Assembly: GCA_963573315.1 (NCBI GenBank)
Contig: OY752145.1
Location: 1-64,000, forward strand
Reading direction: 5' to 3'
Origin: Entomortierella parvispora
Taxonomy: Eukaryota; Mortierellomycota; Mortierellomycetes; Mortierellales; Mortierellaceae
Length of the DNA: 64,000 nucleotides
Under the pieces are notes generated by a model. That model did no database searches and was not told the origin of the DNA. It saw only the letters and a program-made list of their open reading frames with translations. The position numbers and the translations under genes were made by a program. Below are positions 31,568 to 44,069 of the stretch, piece after piece. How positions within the stretch are numbered: position 1 is the stretch's first letter; every line of letters begins with the position of its first letter.

Positions 31568-34193
31568 TTACGGGCTGCTCGCAGACAACAGCTGCGGTTG
31601 ATCATCTTCGGGCGTGCCCCATCTATTCCAAACATATTGTTTGTTATTTTTAGTACCAGAGCGTTCTAGGACGCTTTGCATATACCAAGGTGCAAATTGA
31701 CTAATCATTAGTGTTACGTCGTCACTTACATCCGGATTGTGTGGTCGTCGCTTGCTGACGCAAACATAGCCGGGTTTGTTGGACTCCATGCAACAGAGGT
31801 AACAGCTCGCGAGTGTCCTTCCAGTGTCTGGATCAGACTTCCGTTCTCCTTGTGCCAGATGTAAACCTTGCAGTCCTCACTGCCACTGATTACAAAGCGT
31901 TCGTCCCATCCACCGAAACAACATCGTACAATGTAAAGACCTTGCTTGAACCCTGAATATTTGCACTCAATCCGCCCTTCTGCTAGGTTCCACAGGTGAA
32001 TTTCACGCATCGTCGGGAGCTTGTCAGGCTACAACAACCGTATTGATTCTCATGGTCAGTCATTAGCTGAATACGGCGGGAGTACATATACACGCCACCA
32101 GGGCGCGGAAGTCCATACCTTAAGAGTCGTGCTGACCAAAAGATGGCACCCATCCTTCGACAGGCTAATAGCAGTGATGCTGTCCGTCTCCTCTATTTTG
32201 CTGCGTCAGAGAGAAGGTAAGAAAATGATGGTGATTTCGTTTCAAAGGATCGTCTATCGAAGACACTGGCGTACCTGGTTTCACTGAAATCGACAAGGCT
32301 GATCAAGCGGACAATGGTGCCTCCCATGGCTACCAAGGTCTGGCCATCAAATGAAATTGCCAGATCTCTGACAGGGAATTGCCACGATCGAAGCATGTCG
32401 CCGGTGTACGACTGAAGCAGCAAATTCAATTTTCTAGGGTCAGATGTTTGCTCGGATAACATTCTTATTGTTCAGACGGCTTACCATCAAAAATAGATTT
32501 TTGTCGCTTCCAGAGACGAAGCGCTCGCCGTCAGGAAGCCATGCGAGACAAGACACAACATCGCTGTGTCGCTGGAAGGTAGATTTCAAGACGGCGGTCT
32601 GAATTGAAACGAATAATGGGTAGGTAAGTATAGTTTTCCAGACAAAAGAAAGAAAGAAAATAAACAACAATTAAGGCAAAGACCAAGTCGTCACCTTCAC
32701 ATCCCAGAGCTTCACGGTCCTGTCATATCCTGCAGTAAGCAGTTGTGTGTCATCTGGTGACCAGGCGCAACAAGAAACCTTGCTGGTGTGTCCTTGTAAA
32801 GTGTGCACAGGCTCAAATGACTGTTACGGATACAGCAAGAAGGGGCGTCCATCAGTACATGTCACATCTATGGTAGAAATTCAATCATATCAAGCTTTAC
32901 CAAGCTTTGTTTTCTTTACTTGCCTCCAAGTTCCAAATAATGATCCTATTGTCTGCAGAGCCCGAGGCCAGATATTTTCCATCGTGCGAAAATGCAATGT
33001 ACCAGACCTCGTTTGTGTGGTTGTCAAGAACTTTCTTTGTAACTGATGGGATTCCAGACCTAAGAACCAAATGAAGAAAAGGTAAGTAGACGGCTGCTAG
33101 AACTATACTTCCTGGGCCAATCAGTCTTACTTGTCGCAAATGTGGTCACTGTAGAGACTGTATGAAGTGCTGCGATTGTCGTGGTAGATACAATTCTTTG
33201 CCTGGAGCTCGGTTGCTTGGCGTAGCATAGTTTCCAGTCGCAACTGTGGTACCATAACAGCAGGAGATATAAATTCTGAAGAAGAGAGTCAGTAACGTGG
33301 TGGGTCCATAAACAACAGTCTCCAATACCTTCTGGTGGAGCTCGTTTCTTACTCTGTAGAGATGACAACAGAGTCTGTCGGGATGATCCAGCAACTCCGT
33401 CCCATTGCGCGCGCTGACGCAGATCCTCAGCACTTGAGCTCATCATATAGCTATAATGAAAAAAGAAAGCAAGATACTCTCAGTCCATATCCAAAGCGAC
33501 ACGGCGTGGGTTAGTAGCGATATCATTGATGACAAACCTGGTTAAAGTATGAACACGTTCAATGTTCTGGTTCAGAGGGGTTAGTTCGGAACGGAGAACT
33601 ACCAGTGCACTCTTGATTTGGCGTGCCTCCAACAGCTCGAGAAACTTTTGCTCACGAATCGAAAACTTGACCAGCTGAGAAATGTTGATAGTGAGAATAA
33701 TAGAGAGAGATAATTTAGACAGGAGCACAGGCTTCAATAACAGAGGCTGAAACGCGATATTGTGCACTCACAGGCAAGCCATGAACGGGGTCCAAATCCA
33801 GCTCATCCATTAGCTCCTCCACCTTGTCCCATTTTCCTTGGAGGACACATTCGCGAAATAGAGATACAGCGGGACTCTCGAGTTGGAATCCAGATTCAGA
33901 TTCCAATTCATGTGCAGCTTTCCTACAAATAACAATTTGTAAGATGTACCGAAGCTGAATCACTCGTTCTACCTCAGAACCGTTGTTCTGTCTACCTACT
34001 TGTATCCAAGGCTCTGAAGTGATTGTACCATCAACCGTACAAGTTCATGTCGGTTAAATCCCGAAGGCGTCAAAACGTTCGGGTCTGGACTTTCCAGAGT
34101 CATCGTCATGGGCACATCTTCCTGGTCGTTGCGACTGCTGGAGCCAGAACTTTGACCGTTGGTCGACAAGCGGTTATGAGTCTCGGGCTTCAT
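31568..34193 (-). CDS. GID7: Gid7/WDR26-like subunit of the GID/CTLH ubiquitin ligase
   Basis: Twelve exons fit with continuous frame: 34193-34000, 33922-33772, 33674-33538, 33450-33329, 33275-33131, 33059-32924, 32820-32695, 32598-32485, 32411-32275, 32200-32119, 32028-31730, 31622-31568; 565 residues. The N-terminal ~65 residues are polar; then a LisH-like start (HELVRLMVQSLQSLGYKKAA), a CTLH region (FRECVLQGKWDKVEELM...), and a WD40 propeller with motifs GSADNRIIIWNLE, GYDRTVKLWDV, SGSEDCKVYIWHKE and SASDDHTIRIWG. This order matches WDR26/Gid7, which recruits or scaffolds substrates of the RING ligase. The intron 32821-32923 uses a GC donor (GAG|GCAAGT). The start faces Mgr2 across about 530 bp. 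Confidence 0.93.
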
Positions 34194-34722
34194 GTGGTTT
34201 TTTTGAAGGCAACGGCACGGTAATGGAGAATAGTGGGTAGCTTGGTGACCTTGAGAGACTTAAGCACTCCAAGAACTTTTTCTACAAGAGGAGGTAGAGA
34301 TGGAGTTAGACACGCAAGTGCATCCCTCAATGCCCATGCAAGCAACAAAGCAATACGCAGACGTGGCATGGTTTCGGTCAGGTCTCTTACTTGGAAAGGG
34401 TCGAGCAACACAATGCTCGGAGCTAAATGGAAGGCGCTGGCAAGGAGAGGAGAGTGGTAAACGACTGGACGCAAAAGGTGGAAAGTGGGCGGGGATGGCA
34501 ACAGGCAAAGGGGTGGGTTTGAATGCAAAGAACCTTGCATGCTACATGCATGCATGCGCCCCGCTCCTCCTCGTCCTCGTCGGAGTTTTTTCGCCACAGT
34601 CACGTTGGCACGGGTCACGTGCAGGTCATTCTTTCCCCTCTTGGGCCTCTTCTCGGCGGGACGAACGCCAAATTTGATCACACACCATTCCAGCAAAGCA
34701 CAGCAACAGGAACACATTCAGC
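34194..34722. promoter_or_regulatory. Divergent promoter region of Gid7-like and Mgr2-like genes
   Basis: Intergenic DNA between two outward-reading start codons. It includes a CATGCATGCATG stretch at about 34,540. No single element could be assigned. Confidence 0.6.
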
Positions 34723-35117
34723 ATGGAGCCTACAAAATTTGAACGCGCCAAGGTCGGAGCCATGATGGGAGGCGCTGTGGGTCTTTGCATTGGCCTTGTC
34801 TTTGGTGGCATCTCGGCCATGCGGTATTTCAATGTCTTTAAAAGATTCGACCCAGGTTCCCAACTTTTAACGTTTTCTAACCTTCCGCTCTCCAATACAC
34901 TTGTAGTAACGGACCAGGATCTCGCGGCTATGTAAACAATCTTGCACAGACTATGATCTCATCAACAGCCACGTTCGCATTCTTCATGGCGATCGGATCA
35001 GTTATCAGGAGTGAGGAGGCAAAGACGATCGACTATACATCATTGGACTTTAGCAACGGCAAGCGCTTCAAGACCCCTCCTGTTGTCATTCTTCAGCAAC
35101 AAAAGGATTCAAATTAA
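34723..35117 (+). CDS. MGR2: Mgr2/Romo1-family subunit of the TIM23 translocase
   Basis: Two exons (34723-34823 and 34907-35117; intron GTATTT...TTGTAG) give 103 residues. Two hydrophobic, glycine-zipper membrane hairpin segments are visible: VGAMMGGAVGLCIGLVFGGISAM (the first ~15-40) and a second with STATFAFFMAIGSVIRSEE (~55-75), joined by NGPGSRGYVNNLAQ. This is the family signature of Mgr2, which couples TIM21 to TIM23 and gates lateral protein release into the mitochondrial inner membrane. The hydrophilic C-terminal tail (~28 residues) is longer than in ROMO1, which supports Mgr2. Confidence 0.92.
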
Positions 35118-35803
35118 GGACATTAGACACAAAACGTAACGTAGTGCAGATGTCGGGCAGCTGCAAAAATACAGACATAAATCAAAACGAAATACTGGCT
35201 TGAGGAGATAGATAACGGGAATCATCCCAACGCGGTAGAAAAGAAATGGATATGCGTGGACTCGTAGAGCCTAGAGGGCAGACTATCGGGTCGCCTGCAG
35301 AGAGCGAGCGAGGGAATGCAGAGAAGGCTGCAAGGCGCCGGCCAGCGGTCCATTTATCACGTGATCTATACGCCCTGTCCGCCAGCAGGGGCGCGAACGG
35401 ATTCCTTTCAGGCACCTGTTCGCTTCCATCCTCATCATCGTTGTCATTGTTCTTTCCACTCTTGCTCTTTCGTTGTCGCCTTGTTGGACGGCCTTCGCCT
35501 TGCGCACCCCTTCTTCCCTCCCTCCGCCTGTTGACCTGGTGGCGTCGCCTCTGTTCCCTCGAATCCTTGGCCATGAGAGCGAACTTGATCTGACACTCCA
35601 AAACCTTGGTTGACTTGACCCTCCACTCATCCACTCATTTTGACAGACACACAGACCGACCGACCTGATCCATAATCGTAAAGTGCCAACACGTCAACAG
35701 CTACAGCAATGGAGATCTTTGCATTCAAGCCGGTGCCATAAAAGACTCTGGTGTTTGGAGCTAACCCAACTGCTTCTCCCTCCACATTCACACATCTAGC
35801 AGA
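35118..35803. other. Intergenic region, possible minus-strand ORF
   Basis: Between the Mgr2 3' end and the SCAP start. A minus-strand frame (35634 to 35182, up to 150 residues; inner ATG near 35,575) encodes a very basic Arg/Gln/Lys-rich then acidic stretch (AKDSREQRRRHQVNRRREG) that could be a small nuclear protein, but no family is recognised and no intron evidence helps. It would share a promoter with SCAP. Confidence 0.3.
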
Positions 35804-38800
35804 ATGTCCGCCCTGACTCGGATCCCCGGACTGGCTCCGCTTGTCGGCGTCGTCGCGTCCGCATTCTCCCGCGGTGCCAACCCAACTCTTCGCCGCTACA
35901 ATAATGCCCTCGCCCAGCGCTTCTACCACCATGGTCGCCTTTGCGCCTCAAACCAGGCTACTGTCATGGTCCTGGTTATTCTTTTCGTCGGCATGATTTC
36001 ATACCCCGGTATCGTCACCTCGTATAACTCTTCAGCCTATGTGCGCCAGCGGAGCTCGATCCAATCGGTCAGTCTATCTTTTTCCCCTCAGTTACCCTCA
36101 GACTCTGGAGTGATGGGCGACCTTCCTGCAGGAGCCCCGAAAAGCTTTAGACCAGCCAGTCGGCATTTGGCGGAACAGGTTCCTGATCTTGATACGTTCT
36201 GGCTTAATAAGATAATGATGCCCACCTGGTCGCAGGATCCGGATATATTTGACAGACGCCAACCTTCAAAGAACCCGCTGGCGTTTGTCGCACCCCTGAT
36301 CATCAATGCTTCGAAGCTCTTTCCGGATACGCCTGCTACAGGAGCCTCCCTTGGCGACATTGACGCTTTTGCAGGATTGAATCTTTTTGAATACGCCTCA
36401 CGAATCCAGGAAAGGATCCAATCCATCAAAGTCGAACTTGGCAGCAACTCTCACTCTGGTATAGAAGGTGGCAACCAAAAGCTTTCACAGGTGGTTACAC
36501 TCAAGGATATCTGCATTCAATATCCATCCGGTCCATCAGCTGAGGCGGTCAATCGCCAGGAATCAATATCACAGACGACCTCCGGCAGTTGCATTGTGCA
36601 CTCTCCCGTTTCTCAAAACGATTACGATAGCAAAAAAGAGATCTACAACGAGATTATCGACACTGCAAATGGCGACAATCGTTACGATACTTTACGAGAA
36701 CCTCTCCGCCCTAACCTATTCTCTGGAGTGGTTCCAGGAGATGAGCAGGACTCCCCAATACCCAAGTCACTTGTGATGACTTTTTTTCTTCGAGGTGATC
36801 TTGTCGACATCAAATCGAAGGAAAAATTTACCAGCACCTCTGAGGACTTGGACGTCAGACGCATCTGGACGCAAATTATTGACCGCTTGAGATTGGATCT
36901 TGCCGAGGAGATGGCTGAAGCACTAAATCGTCCACACAAGCCAGAGGACGATGCGGATCATATGACCATTCAAGCGGGTTCAGTCCGATCCTTTGATGCT
37001 GGGAATTTCTCCAGCTCGGCGCCTTCATTGGACCATCTGGAAACCGACCTTAGGGCCAGAATCATCCCAGGGATAGAAGGCGGAGGATCAAAGAGGATTG
37101 TTTCAGAGGTATAGTGTACTCTTCTGGATTTTGCTCTTCTTGGTTGCACTGATTAATTATGACCACACGTCTCTTTTGTATTGTAGGAATATGCACGGCC
37201 ACGAACAAACATATCTGCAGAATACTGGCTACTTGGAATGGCCTATTTTGTCATGTTTTTATATATATCGCTCTCCGTCGGCCGAGTCGATCTCGTAAAG
37301 TCGAAGTATGGTCTTGGAATTGCCGCCGTAGCGACTGTGTTCATTTCTCTGCTGATGTCTATTGGTCTATGTTCTGTCTTTGGGGTCACTTTAACCCTAA
37401 TGCCATGGTAAGAGGCGAGGAATTGATCACTGTGCGTATACTCTATTCCATATATTAATACTTCAATTATTTTTTGACTGTGTAGGGAGATATTGCCATT
37501 TATGATTATTGTAGTTGGCGTGGAGAACATCAACATTCTTGTCCACGCTGTTGTCGAAACATCTATGGATTTACCTGTCAAGGAGCGCGTTGGACGAGGC
37601 TTGGGCTCGGTTGGAGTTTCCATCACGCTGACATTGGCGGCTGAGCTTTGCTTACTCGCGATTGGAGCCATGACGACAATTCCAGCTGTTCAAGAGTTTT
37701 GTACTTTTGCAATCGCCGCCGTCATAATGGATTATCTGTTGCAAATGACATTCTTTATCACAGTTATTTCTATCGATATTCGACGTCTCGAGCTTTCTGA
37801 TTTGGCCACTCGCCCGATATATCCAACCTATTCTCGATTTCAGTTCAGCCCTCAGCATGAGGCATCTATAAAATCCGGAGTTTCAGTTGGCAACTCAGAG
37901 AGTGCGCGCCTTACATCAATGCATCCTATCCCGACAATTCGACACTCTGTCGAGAACGCTTGGAACAGGCAGCAGCGACGCTACAGCACCGAATCAACTC
38001 TCGGAGAACACGATACAGGGACTAGCTCCCGTAAAACCCGCCCGAACCCAAAGGGCCGGATATTTACCTCGATTATGGTAAGATTCATTCCTCGTCAAAT
38101 GTTTAGAATCCCAATATTGACGACCCTTGTGGCTAACATGACAAGCAATGCTTGGAAATGTATTTTATCTAGATGATTGGAGTTATGGGCTACTTGGGCT
38201 ATATCTATGGTAGAACCAGTCAGGTTGTACAGGACGCTCATGGACCAGCGTTGGTGTCTTATTGGCGATTGGATTCATCGGAGGTGTCTGCGGAATTTTG
38301 GTCCTTGGTGGATCCCGGACAAACCGGAGGTTTTCTTGAATTGCAGTCCCCCACCGTACTTGCTTTGTCGAGATTGTCACGTCCGGAGTCAGAGACAGAG
38401 TGTCCTGATATCTTGCCAGGAGCAATCGGGGCCATCGAGTGCGTCGCGGAGGGAGAAGACACTCTGCATGGAGCCAATGGCGAGGACAGCTCTCAGAGTC
38501 CCACTCTTAAAAACGACAAACTTAGCGCCCCGCGTTTTCGTCTGCTTTGGAGCGCAATGGTCTCTACCTGCCTTTTCCTCTTTTGGCTTGTACGTGTGTT
38601 TGTGATCCCTTCGATCATTCTTGCAGCCGCCATTCTGCTATTGCTGTCGTACTTACTCAGCCCTCAGCGAAAGCTATTGGTGGATCTGCAATGGAGTTTT
38701 CCATTCATTGTACTACCCGGAGATTATCAATCCAAGAGGAAGCTGATGGAGGAGGCTCTGTTGGCGGCAGAGGCGAAAGAGTTGGCGCAGAACCAAGGCC

Positions 38801-41004
38801 CATGTACTCCACTCCCAGGATTGGTCGATACGCTATGCATCGGTGGGCACCAGACGGACATTGACCAGATGGATGTGTCTCGGGAAGGTGGTTTTATCTT
38901 GACCTCATCCATGGATGGCAAAGTACTGCTGTGGAGTAGTGTCCACAGCCAAGGAGTCGGGACGCCTATAGCACAGTTGAAGGAACGGCCACAGGGACAC
39001 TCGACTCGCAGATATCAATCCATGCCTTCGGCCATCAAACGTGCTGTTCGCTGTCTAAAGGTGCATCAGAGAGGTATCTTTGCTGCAGTGGGGTATGCAG
39101 ATGGTACGGTTCTTCTTTGGAGATGCGACTCTGCTCCAGAGTTCGGAGGAAACGAGGTGCCTTCTTTGCCTTCCAATATGGAACTCTGTAGGACGCCCGA
39201 TTTTAACGCAGATACACCCAAGTCTCGAGTAGTAAGCATGTGCTTCTGGGATCCTCCGCAGAATGGATCGACTGGTGTACTGCCACTAAAGCCGGTTCTT
39301 ATCGTTGGATACCGTGATGGCGATGTATGGCAATGGGACCTCGAGTCTGGAAGAGGAAGACGCCTAATGGAGACCAAGCTGCGCGGCGGGATATCAGAGC
39401 TCGAAATAACAGCTCTTAGCCCCCAAACCCAGATTGATTTGGGACTTCGACCGCAATTTTATTTGCTGGTTGCCGGGAGAGATGGAGGCATACAATGCTG
39501 GAGTGCAGCACAATCAGAACAATCACCTTGGACAATGCGATGGAGTCATAGTGGAATTGGCATCGGAGTCAGTATCTCGGTCCTGTGTGTGAATCCCGAA
39601 GTGCCGATGCTCGCCACTGGGTACTCGAACGGAGCTGTTAAAGTATGGGACTTGGAACATGGCAGCCCAGTTTGGACACTCTCACGAGGGAACACATCAA
39701 CGATCGTCGATAGCAAGCTGTTTAACGAAAACCGCCGGCGGTCTCAAGGTCCTATTGACAGCCACCAACCATCACATATTGGAGCGATCACCAGACTTTT
39801 TTTTCATGCATTGGAACTGGAAGACGGTCTGACAGGCGAACCGGCGCCACGAGTTTGGTTAGTTCTCTCCTCTGGCATAGACGAGACTGTGATGGTGTGG
39901 GCTATAGAGTGGGAGGGTCTACTATGTCTCCCTGAAGCCACGACTCTAGAGAGCATCAACCAAAAGCCGGGACAGAGGCGGGAACACGGTCATATCCGCT
40001 CTCCATCACGCGGCCACCTTTCGGCAACTGCGAATGAACCCATTTTAGAAGAAGCTGCATCAAGAAACGTTAGTGATCTACTTACTTCGTCTTTGCCCGC
40101 CCCACGACTGGTCGGCTACATCAAGCAGCGAGGTGGCAAGAGCATGGCAATCGGAGACACTTGTGTCTATGGAATTCGTCGGACAGAAAACTCGGCGTCA
40201 TCTGGCAACACGGCATGGACGTCCAAGCAGGCACACACTTCTGTCTCAGATATTCTAGGCTCGAGTTCAGACGCAGTCAGGAGTAGGCGCAAGAGTGAGG
40301 GCGGATCCAGTTTGCTTCAGGCATCCAATTCGGAGGAATATCAGGATGAAGGATTTGCTCCTGCAAAGCGAGGCTGGGAAGTTTGGGAGGCAGACCTGTA
40401 CCAGTGCATTTTTAAGGATCCTGGCGTTTGGGGTCTAGACCTTGCCGTCCGTGCTATCAATCTGCAGTCTCATAACAAAGGGCAATACGGTCGTAGCTCC
40501 TCCATCGCTACTTCTCCTAGTCAGAACACCATCTTCCAAGACAGGACGCATACAGAATTGCCACGGATTCTTGTCAGTTCCAACGGATCTGGGATGGCAG
40601 CTCAAGTTCCAGCTGACAAGGAGTTTGCAATGAGCGAAGCGGAGGCCAGCTATCCACGACCAAGGCTACAACGACGACCTGGATCCTTTAGCACCGGCAC
40701 TGGCAATCACCAGCAAGGGTATGTTTATACTAGTGGATCAGGAGCGCTGTCAGCCAGTCAGCATCTCGACCCAATGGCGAATATGTCACAAGAAGCTCTA
40801 GACAGCTCGGAACCCACCCTTCTTCCGTTCGTCGAGGCGAAGCTGATTCACGTAGTCCCGCGGTCAAGTAGTGGACCTAGTTATGGTGGTGTTTCAAGGA
40901 CAGGGGGTGCGACCGGACGAGACGTTGTGGTGGGGTTTGGCAACTGGATCAAGATCGTTCACTTGCAGGACGAGGATCAGGAGGAGACAGAGAATAGTGT
41001 ATAG
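35804..41004 (+). CDS. SCAP: SCAP, SREBP cleavage-activating protein
   Basis: Four exons (35804-37108, 37187-37407, 37486-38077, 38173-41004) give 1649 residues. An N-terminal membrane segment (ATVMVLVILFVGMISYPGIV, ~52-71) is followed by a long lumenal loop to about residue 430. The sterol-sensing domain follows: EYWLLGMAYFVMFLYISLSVGRVDLVKSKYGLGIA and WEILPFMIIVVGVENINILVHAVV through PAVQEFCTFAIAAVIMDYLLQM. A further membrane segment pair around 38,540-38,670 precedes C-terminal WD40 repeats (e.g. ILTSSMDGKVLLW, ATGYSNGAVKVWDLE). SCAP escorts SREBP from ER to Golgi when sterols (in fungi also oxygen) fall. The Ser-rich insertion between WD repeats around 40,000-40,700 is unusually long. No SREBP gene is in the window. 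Confidence 0.95.
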
Positions 41005-41069
41005 CAGGCTGTACAATAATAGATCATGTAATTTTTATCAACTGCCGACTTTTTATTCCACATTTCATC

Positions 41070-42516
41070 TCAGAAGATACGAATAACGAAAATCATCAGG
41101 ACGAATACTAGGCTGACTCCTAGTACTATGCCCCAAATCATCCACTTTGTCTTTCGACTCTGTTTGGAATAGAGCTCGAGTCTTGCTCGTTCCTTGCCGA
41201 GTCTGGATATATTATTGTCGAGTGCCTGGTCAGCATCGTCAAAGAGCTAAGTGGGAGGAATGTGAATATTCAAAGCAAAAAGAACGAGAATGCGTCAGAA
41301 TCCGACATCGAAATGACTGTTCCTCATCATACTGAAGCAAAGGTCGGCCACTAACCCCAGATTTCTGTTCATCTACAAGTGTCTGCTGGATAGTCAATGC
41401 ATTGTGTCGGAGCTGTTTCACCAATCTAGAAATGCCCTGTTCCATCTCTTCACGCTGTGCGCGGTCATTTTGCAAGGCGGCTTCCACCTGAGCTTGATCT
41501 TCTGGATGATCCTGAGCCCCAAATGATAAGCGACTAGATCCCCAAGCTGCCCGCTTCGAGCCTTGATCCACGCTCTTCCGAGCCTTGTTCCTACAAATCG
41601 TGAACCCATAACGTAATACAATTTGTGTCAGGTTGTTTCGTGCTCCTCCCTGCAGAATCCAATGAGGGCAAGGTGCACATGATTACCCTCTAGCGCGCAT
41701 TCCATGAACAATATCGGCTGTTTCAGGTTCTATCCTGGCATGATCAAGTATCTATTAAAGAATAGCAACCAGGCATTAGTCAGAAGGTCGGTCATATGGA
41801 GCCAATTGATTTCAATTGTTGGTAGATATCCCTACGTTTGGTTGGGATTGCTTCGTGACAACCCTCTTCACGCCCAGTCCTGACAAGTCTGATACAAAAT
41901 CTGGATCGAAGTTCAAGTCGTGCCCATCATGGAACTTGGCATTGGGCGTGATTATCCTGGACTGGGCCATGATTTTGTTGGTCTATTGGAGATGGAAGCA
42001 GAGGTTGAGGCGAGATTGAGGGTCAGGATGCAGTACATGCTGGTGATTCTATGACCTTATCTTCATACTTACAGGGACAGATCCTTCCTCCATTCGAGCT
42101 AGAGACTCTATGCTATTAGAAAACCCTTGAATTGTCCTTTGATCCAATCGCCCACTAGATGTCGCGACCAAAAAAAAAAAAAAAAAAGGGTTGGCGTCTT
42201 GCAGGAATCGAAAAGTGTTTCGTGATCCATGCCACACAACTTACGTTCTTGATGTCTCCTGCTCCAGATCCAGTATCATACTACGCAGCGATCTAATGGT
42301 CTATAATCCCCAAAAAACCCACATGCATGAGTGTTTGTTGCCATTCCTCCACAAGAGGATGAAAGTAGCGAATGCATGCATGCCAAAGAGCCCTACTGCC
42401 TGAAACTTTGCCATGTCGGCGCCCTGGAGCACTTGCTCTGCGTTTGCTCTAGCCTGGCACTTTGCCAAGAGTCGTCGAAAGTTAACCTCGAGGACTGTTG
42501 GTGTTGACGTGTCCAT
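41070..42516 (-). CDS. USE1: Use1-like ER SNARE
   Basis: Seven exons fit with continuous frame: 42516-42407, 42292-42245, 42112-42073, 41982-41836, 41751-41687, 41590-41356, 41246-41070; 273 residues. The N-terminus (VLEVNFRRLLAKCQARA) matches Use1/p31. A SNARE coiled coil runs from EQGISRLVKQLRHNALTIQQTL to FDDADQALDNNISRLGKERARL. A C-terminal anchor follows (MIWGIVLGVSLVFVLMIFVIRIF). Use1 works with Sec20 and Ufe1 in Golgi-to-ER retrograde fusion with the Dsl1 tether. Its 3' end is 66 bp from the SCAP stop (convergent). Small exons of 40 and 48 nt are supported by frame and GT-AG borders; the first donor (GTTTCA) is non-ideal. Confidence 0.85.
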
Positions 42517-42674
42517 GGTAGAACTAGATGATTTAGGATGGTTGTCGTCGCGTGAAGACGTGATGCGCATGCAATGCCTCAGAAAAGATGCAGTCGTTAA
42601 GGGCTGCTTATGAGCAGATTCGTGGCGTTTTTTTTTTTTCTTTTTGGAAACTATTTTATTCTGTGGCAGGACCA

Positions 42675-44069
42675 TTACACCGCAGGCAACTTGGCCTCGG
42701 CCACGACCTGCGAAAATTCTCCATTCTCCACCATTTCCGTGACAATATCGAGACCACCCAGCAACTCGCCCTTGAAGAAGACCATGGGGAAAGTTGGCCA
42801 GTCGACATGGGTCTTGAGGCCCTGTCGAATGTCATCGTCTTCCAAGATATCAAAAGAGTCATATGTAACTCCCTGATCTGCCAAGAGTGCGACCAATTTC
42901 CTAGAGAAAAAAAGGTGAGATGGAATGAGAATTTGATATTGGGCAAGCAATTGAATTGTTTCGAATCTTTGCTTCGAAGTACTCACTTTGAGAATCCACA
43001 GCGAGGTGTCTCTGGGCTTCCTTTGATAAAAATCATCACAGGTGCTTTGCGGATGAGCTCGTCCATGCGTGTGTTCAAATCCTTCTCTGCGGGAACAAGA
43101 GCCTGGAACTCTCCAGTAGCAACCAACTCCTTCACAACATCCAATCCGCCAACAAATTCTCCCTTGACATAGACCTGATAGTAGGGAAATGACGGCCAAA
43201 AGTCAGTGAATCCATACGTGCCAGATTAAAGAGAGAGCAGTTATAGCGCCGGATACCATACCTGGGGGAATGTAGGCCAGTCAGAGAAGGTCTTCATGGC
43301 CTGTCGAACCTCATCATCAGCAAGGATATTGAAAGAGCTGAAGCGGATGTTTTGAGCAGTAAGGATCTCCAGCAACTGGCGAGAGAATTGGCATCGTGGA
43401 GCAGTGGGCGTTCCTTTGATGAAGGCCATGACGCTCGAGCTGCTGGTCAACTCCTTGAGTCTAGCGGTCATTTCCTCAGGCGACATTGTGGGTGCGGCGA
43501 CAGAGGGTGTAGAAGAAGCCCCTACAGTCGTTCCAGAGGAAGAAGTGGTGGCGGAGGAGGCTGATTTCGAGTACTTTGAGATTGTTTGGGACAGCTCAGG
43601 GGCGTTGGCTCCCTCGACTCTGTCGACAACCTTGCCCTCCTAGAATGTAAGAGAAAAAAGATGTTAGGACTCTCCAATTGCAGATCCAAAGTCCCTGCAC
43701 TGATCTCGAGGTCTCCTGTCACTTGCCTTGACGATGACAAAGCTTGGGACAGCGGCAATCTCGTATTCCTCAGAAATGTCGGGAAACTTTTCGGCTTCAA
43801 TCTATTCAAAAAGGAAGAGCTGCAGATTAGTCGCGCGATTCAAACTAGATCAGCGAAAGATGGAGTCTGCCTTAGGGATAATGCAATACCTTGATGAACT
43901 GAATGTTGTTATTCTTTGCAGCCAACTCTTCAAAGACATCGTTCATCTGGATGCAGGGAGGGGCCCAGGCAGCCCAAAAGTTCAGGGCATAGACAGTGGC
44001 GGAGGAAGGCTTGAAAACGGCGGCAAAATCAGCGTCAGAGGCGATGACTGTATAGTTGGAGGAGGCCAT
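42675..44069 (-). CDS. GRX4: Trx-Grx-Grx monothiol glutaredoxin (Grx3/4, PICOT type)
   Basis: Five exons (44069-43890, 43801-43727, 43639-43262, 43174-42987, 42900-42675) give 348 residues. Residues ~1-105 are a thioredoxin domain with degenerate active site WAPPC (one Cys). A Ser/Thr-rich linker follows, then two glutaredoxin domains: the first has CQFS, the second the canonical CGFS (ETPRCGFSK), both followed by WPTFP and GG-D glutathione/Fe-S motifs. Grx3/4 proteins bind [2Fe-2S] clusters and signal cytosolic iron status with BolA2. Two Grx domains are typical of animal GLRX3, whereas budding yeast Grx3/4 have one. The intron 43640-43726 has a GC donor (AAG|GCAAGT). Confidence 0.95.

Noticed and set aside
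34190..34717. Minus-strand frame upstream of the Gid7-like start
   Set aside because: It runs through the shared promoter and enters the first Gid7 exon in a different frame; no homology.
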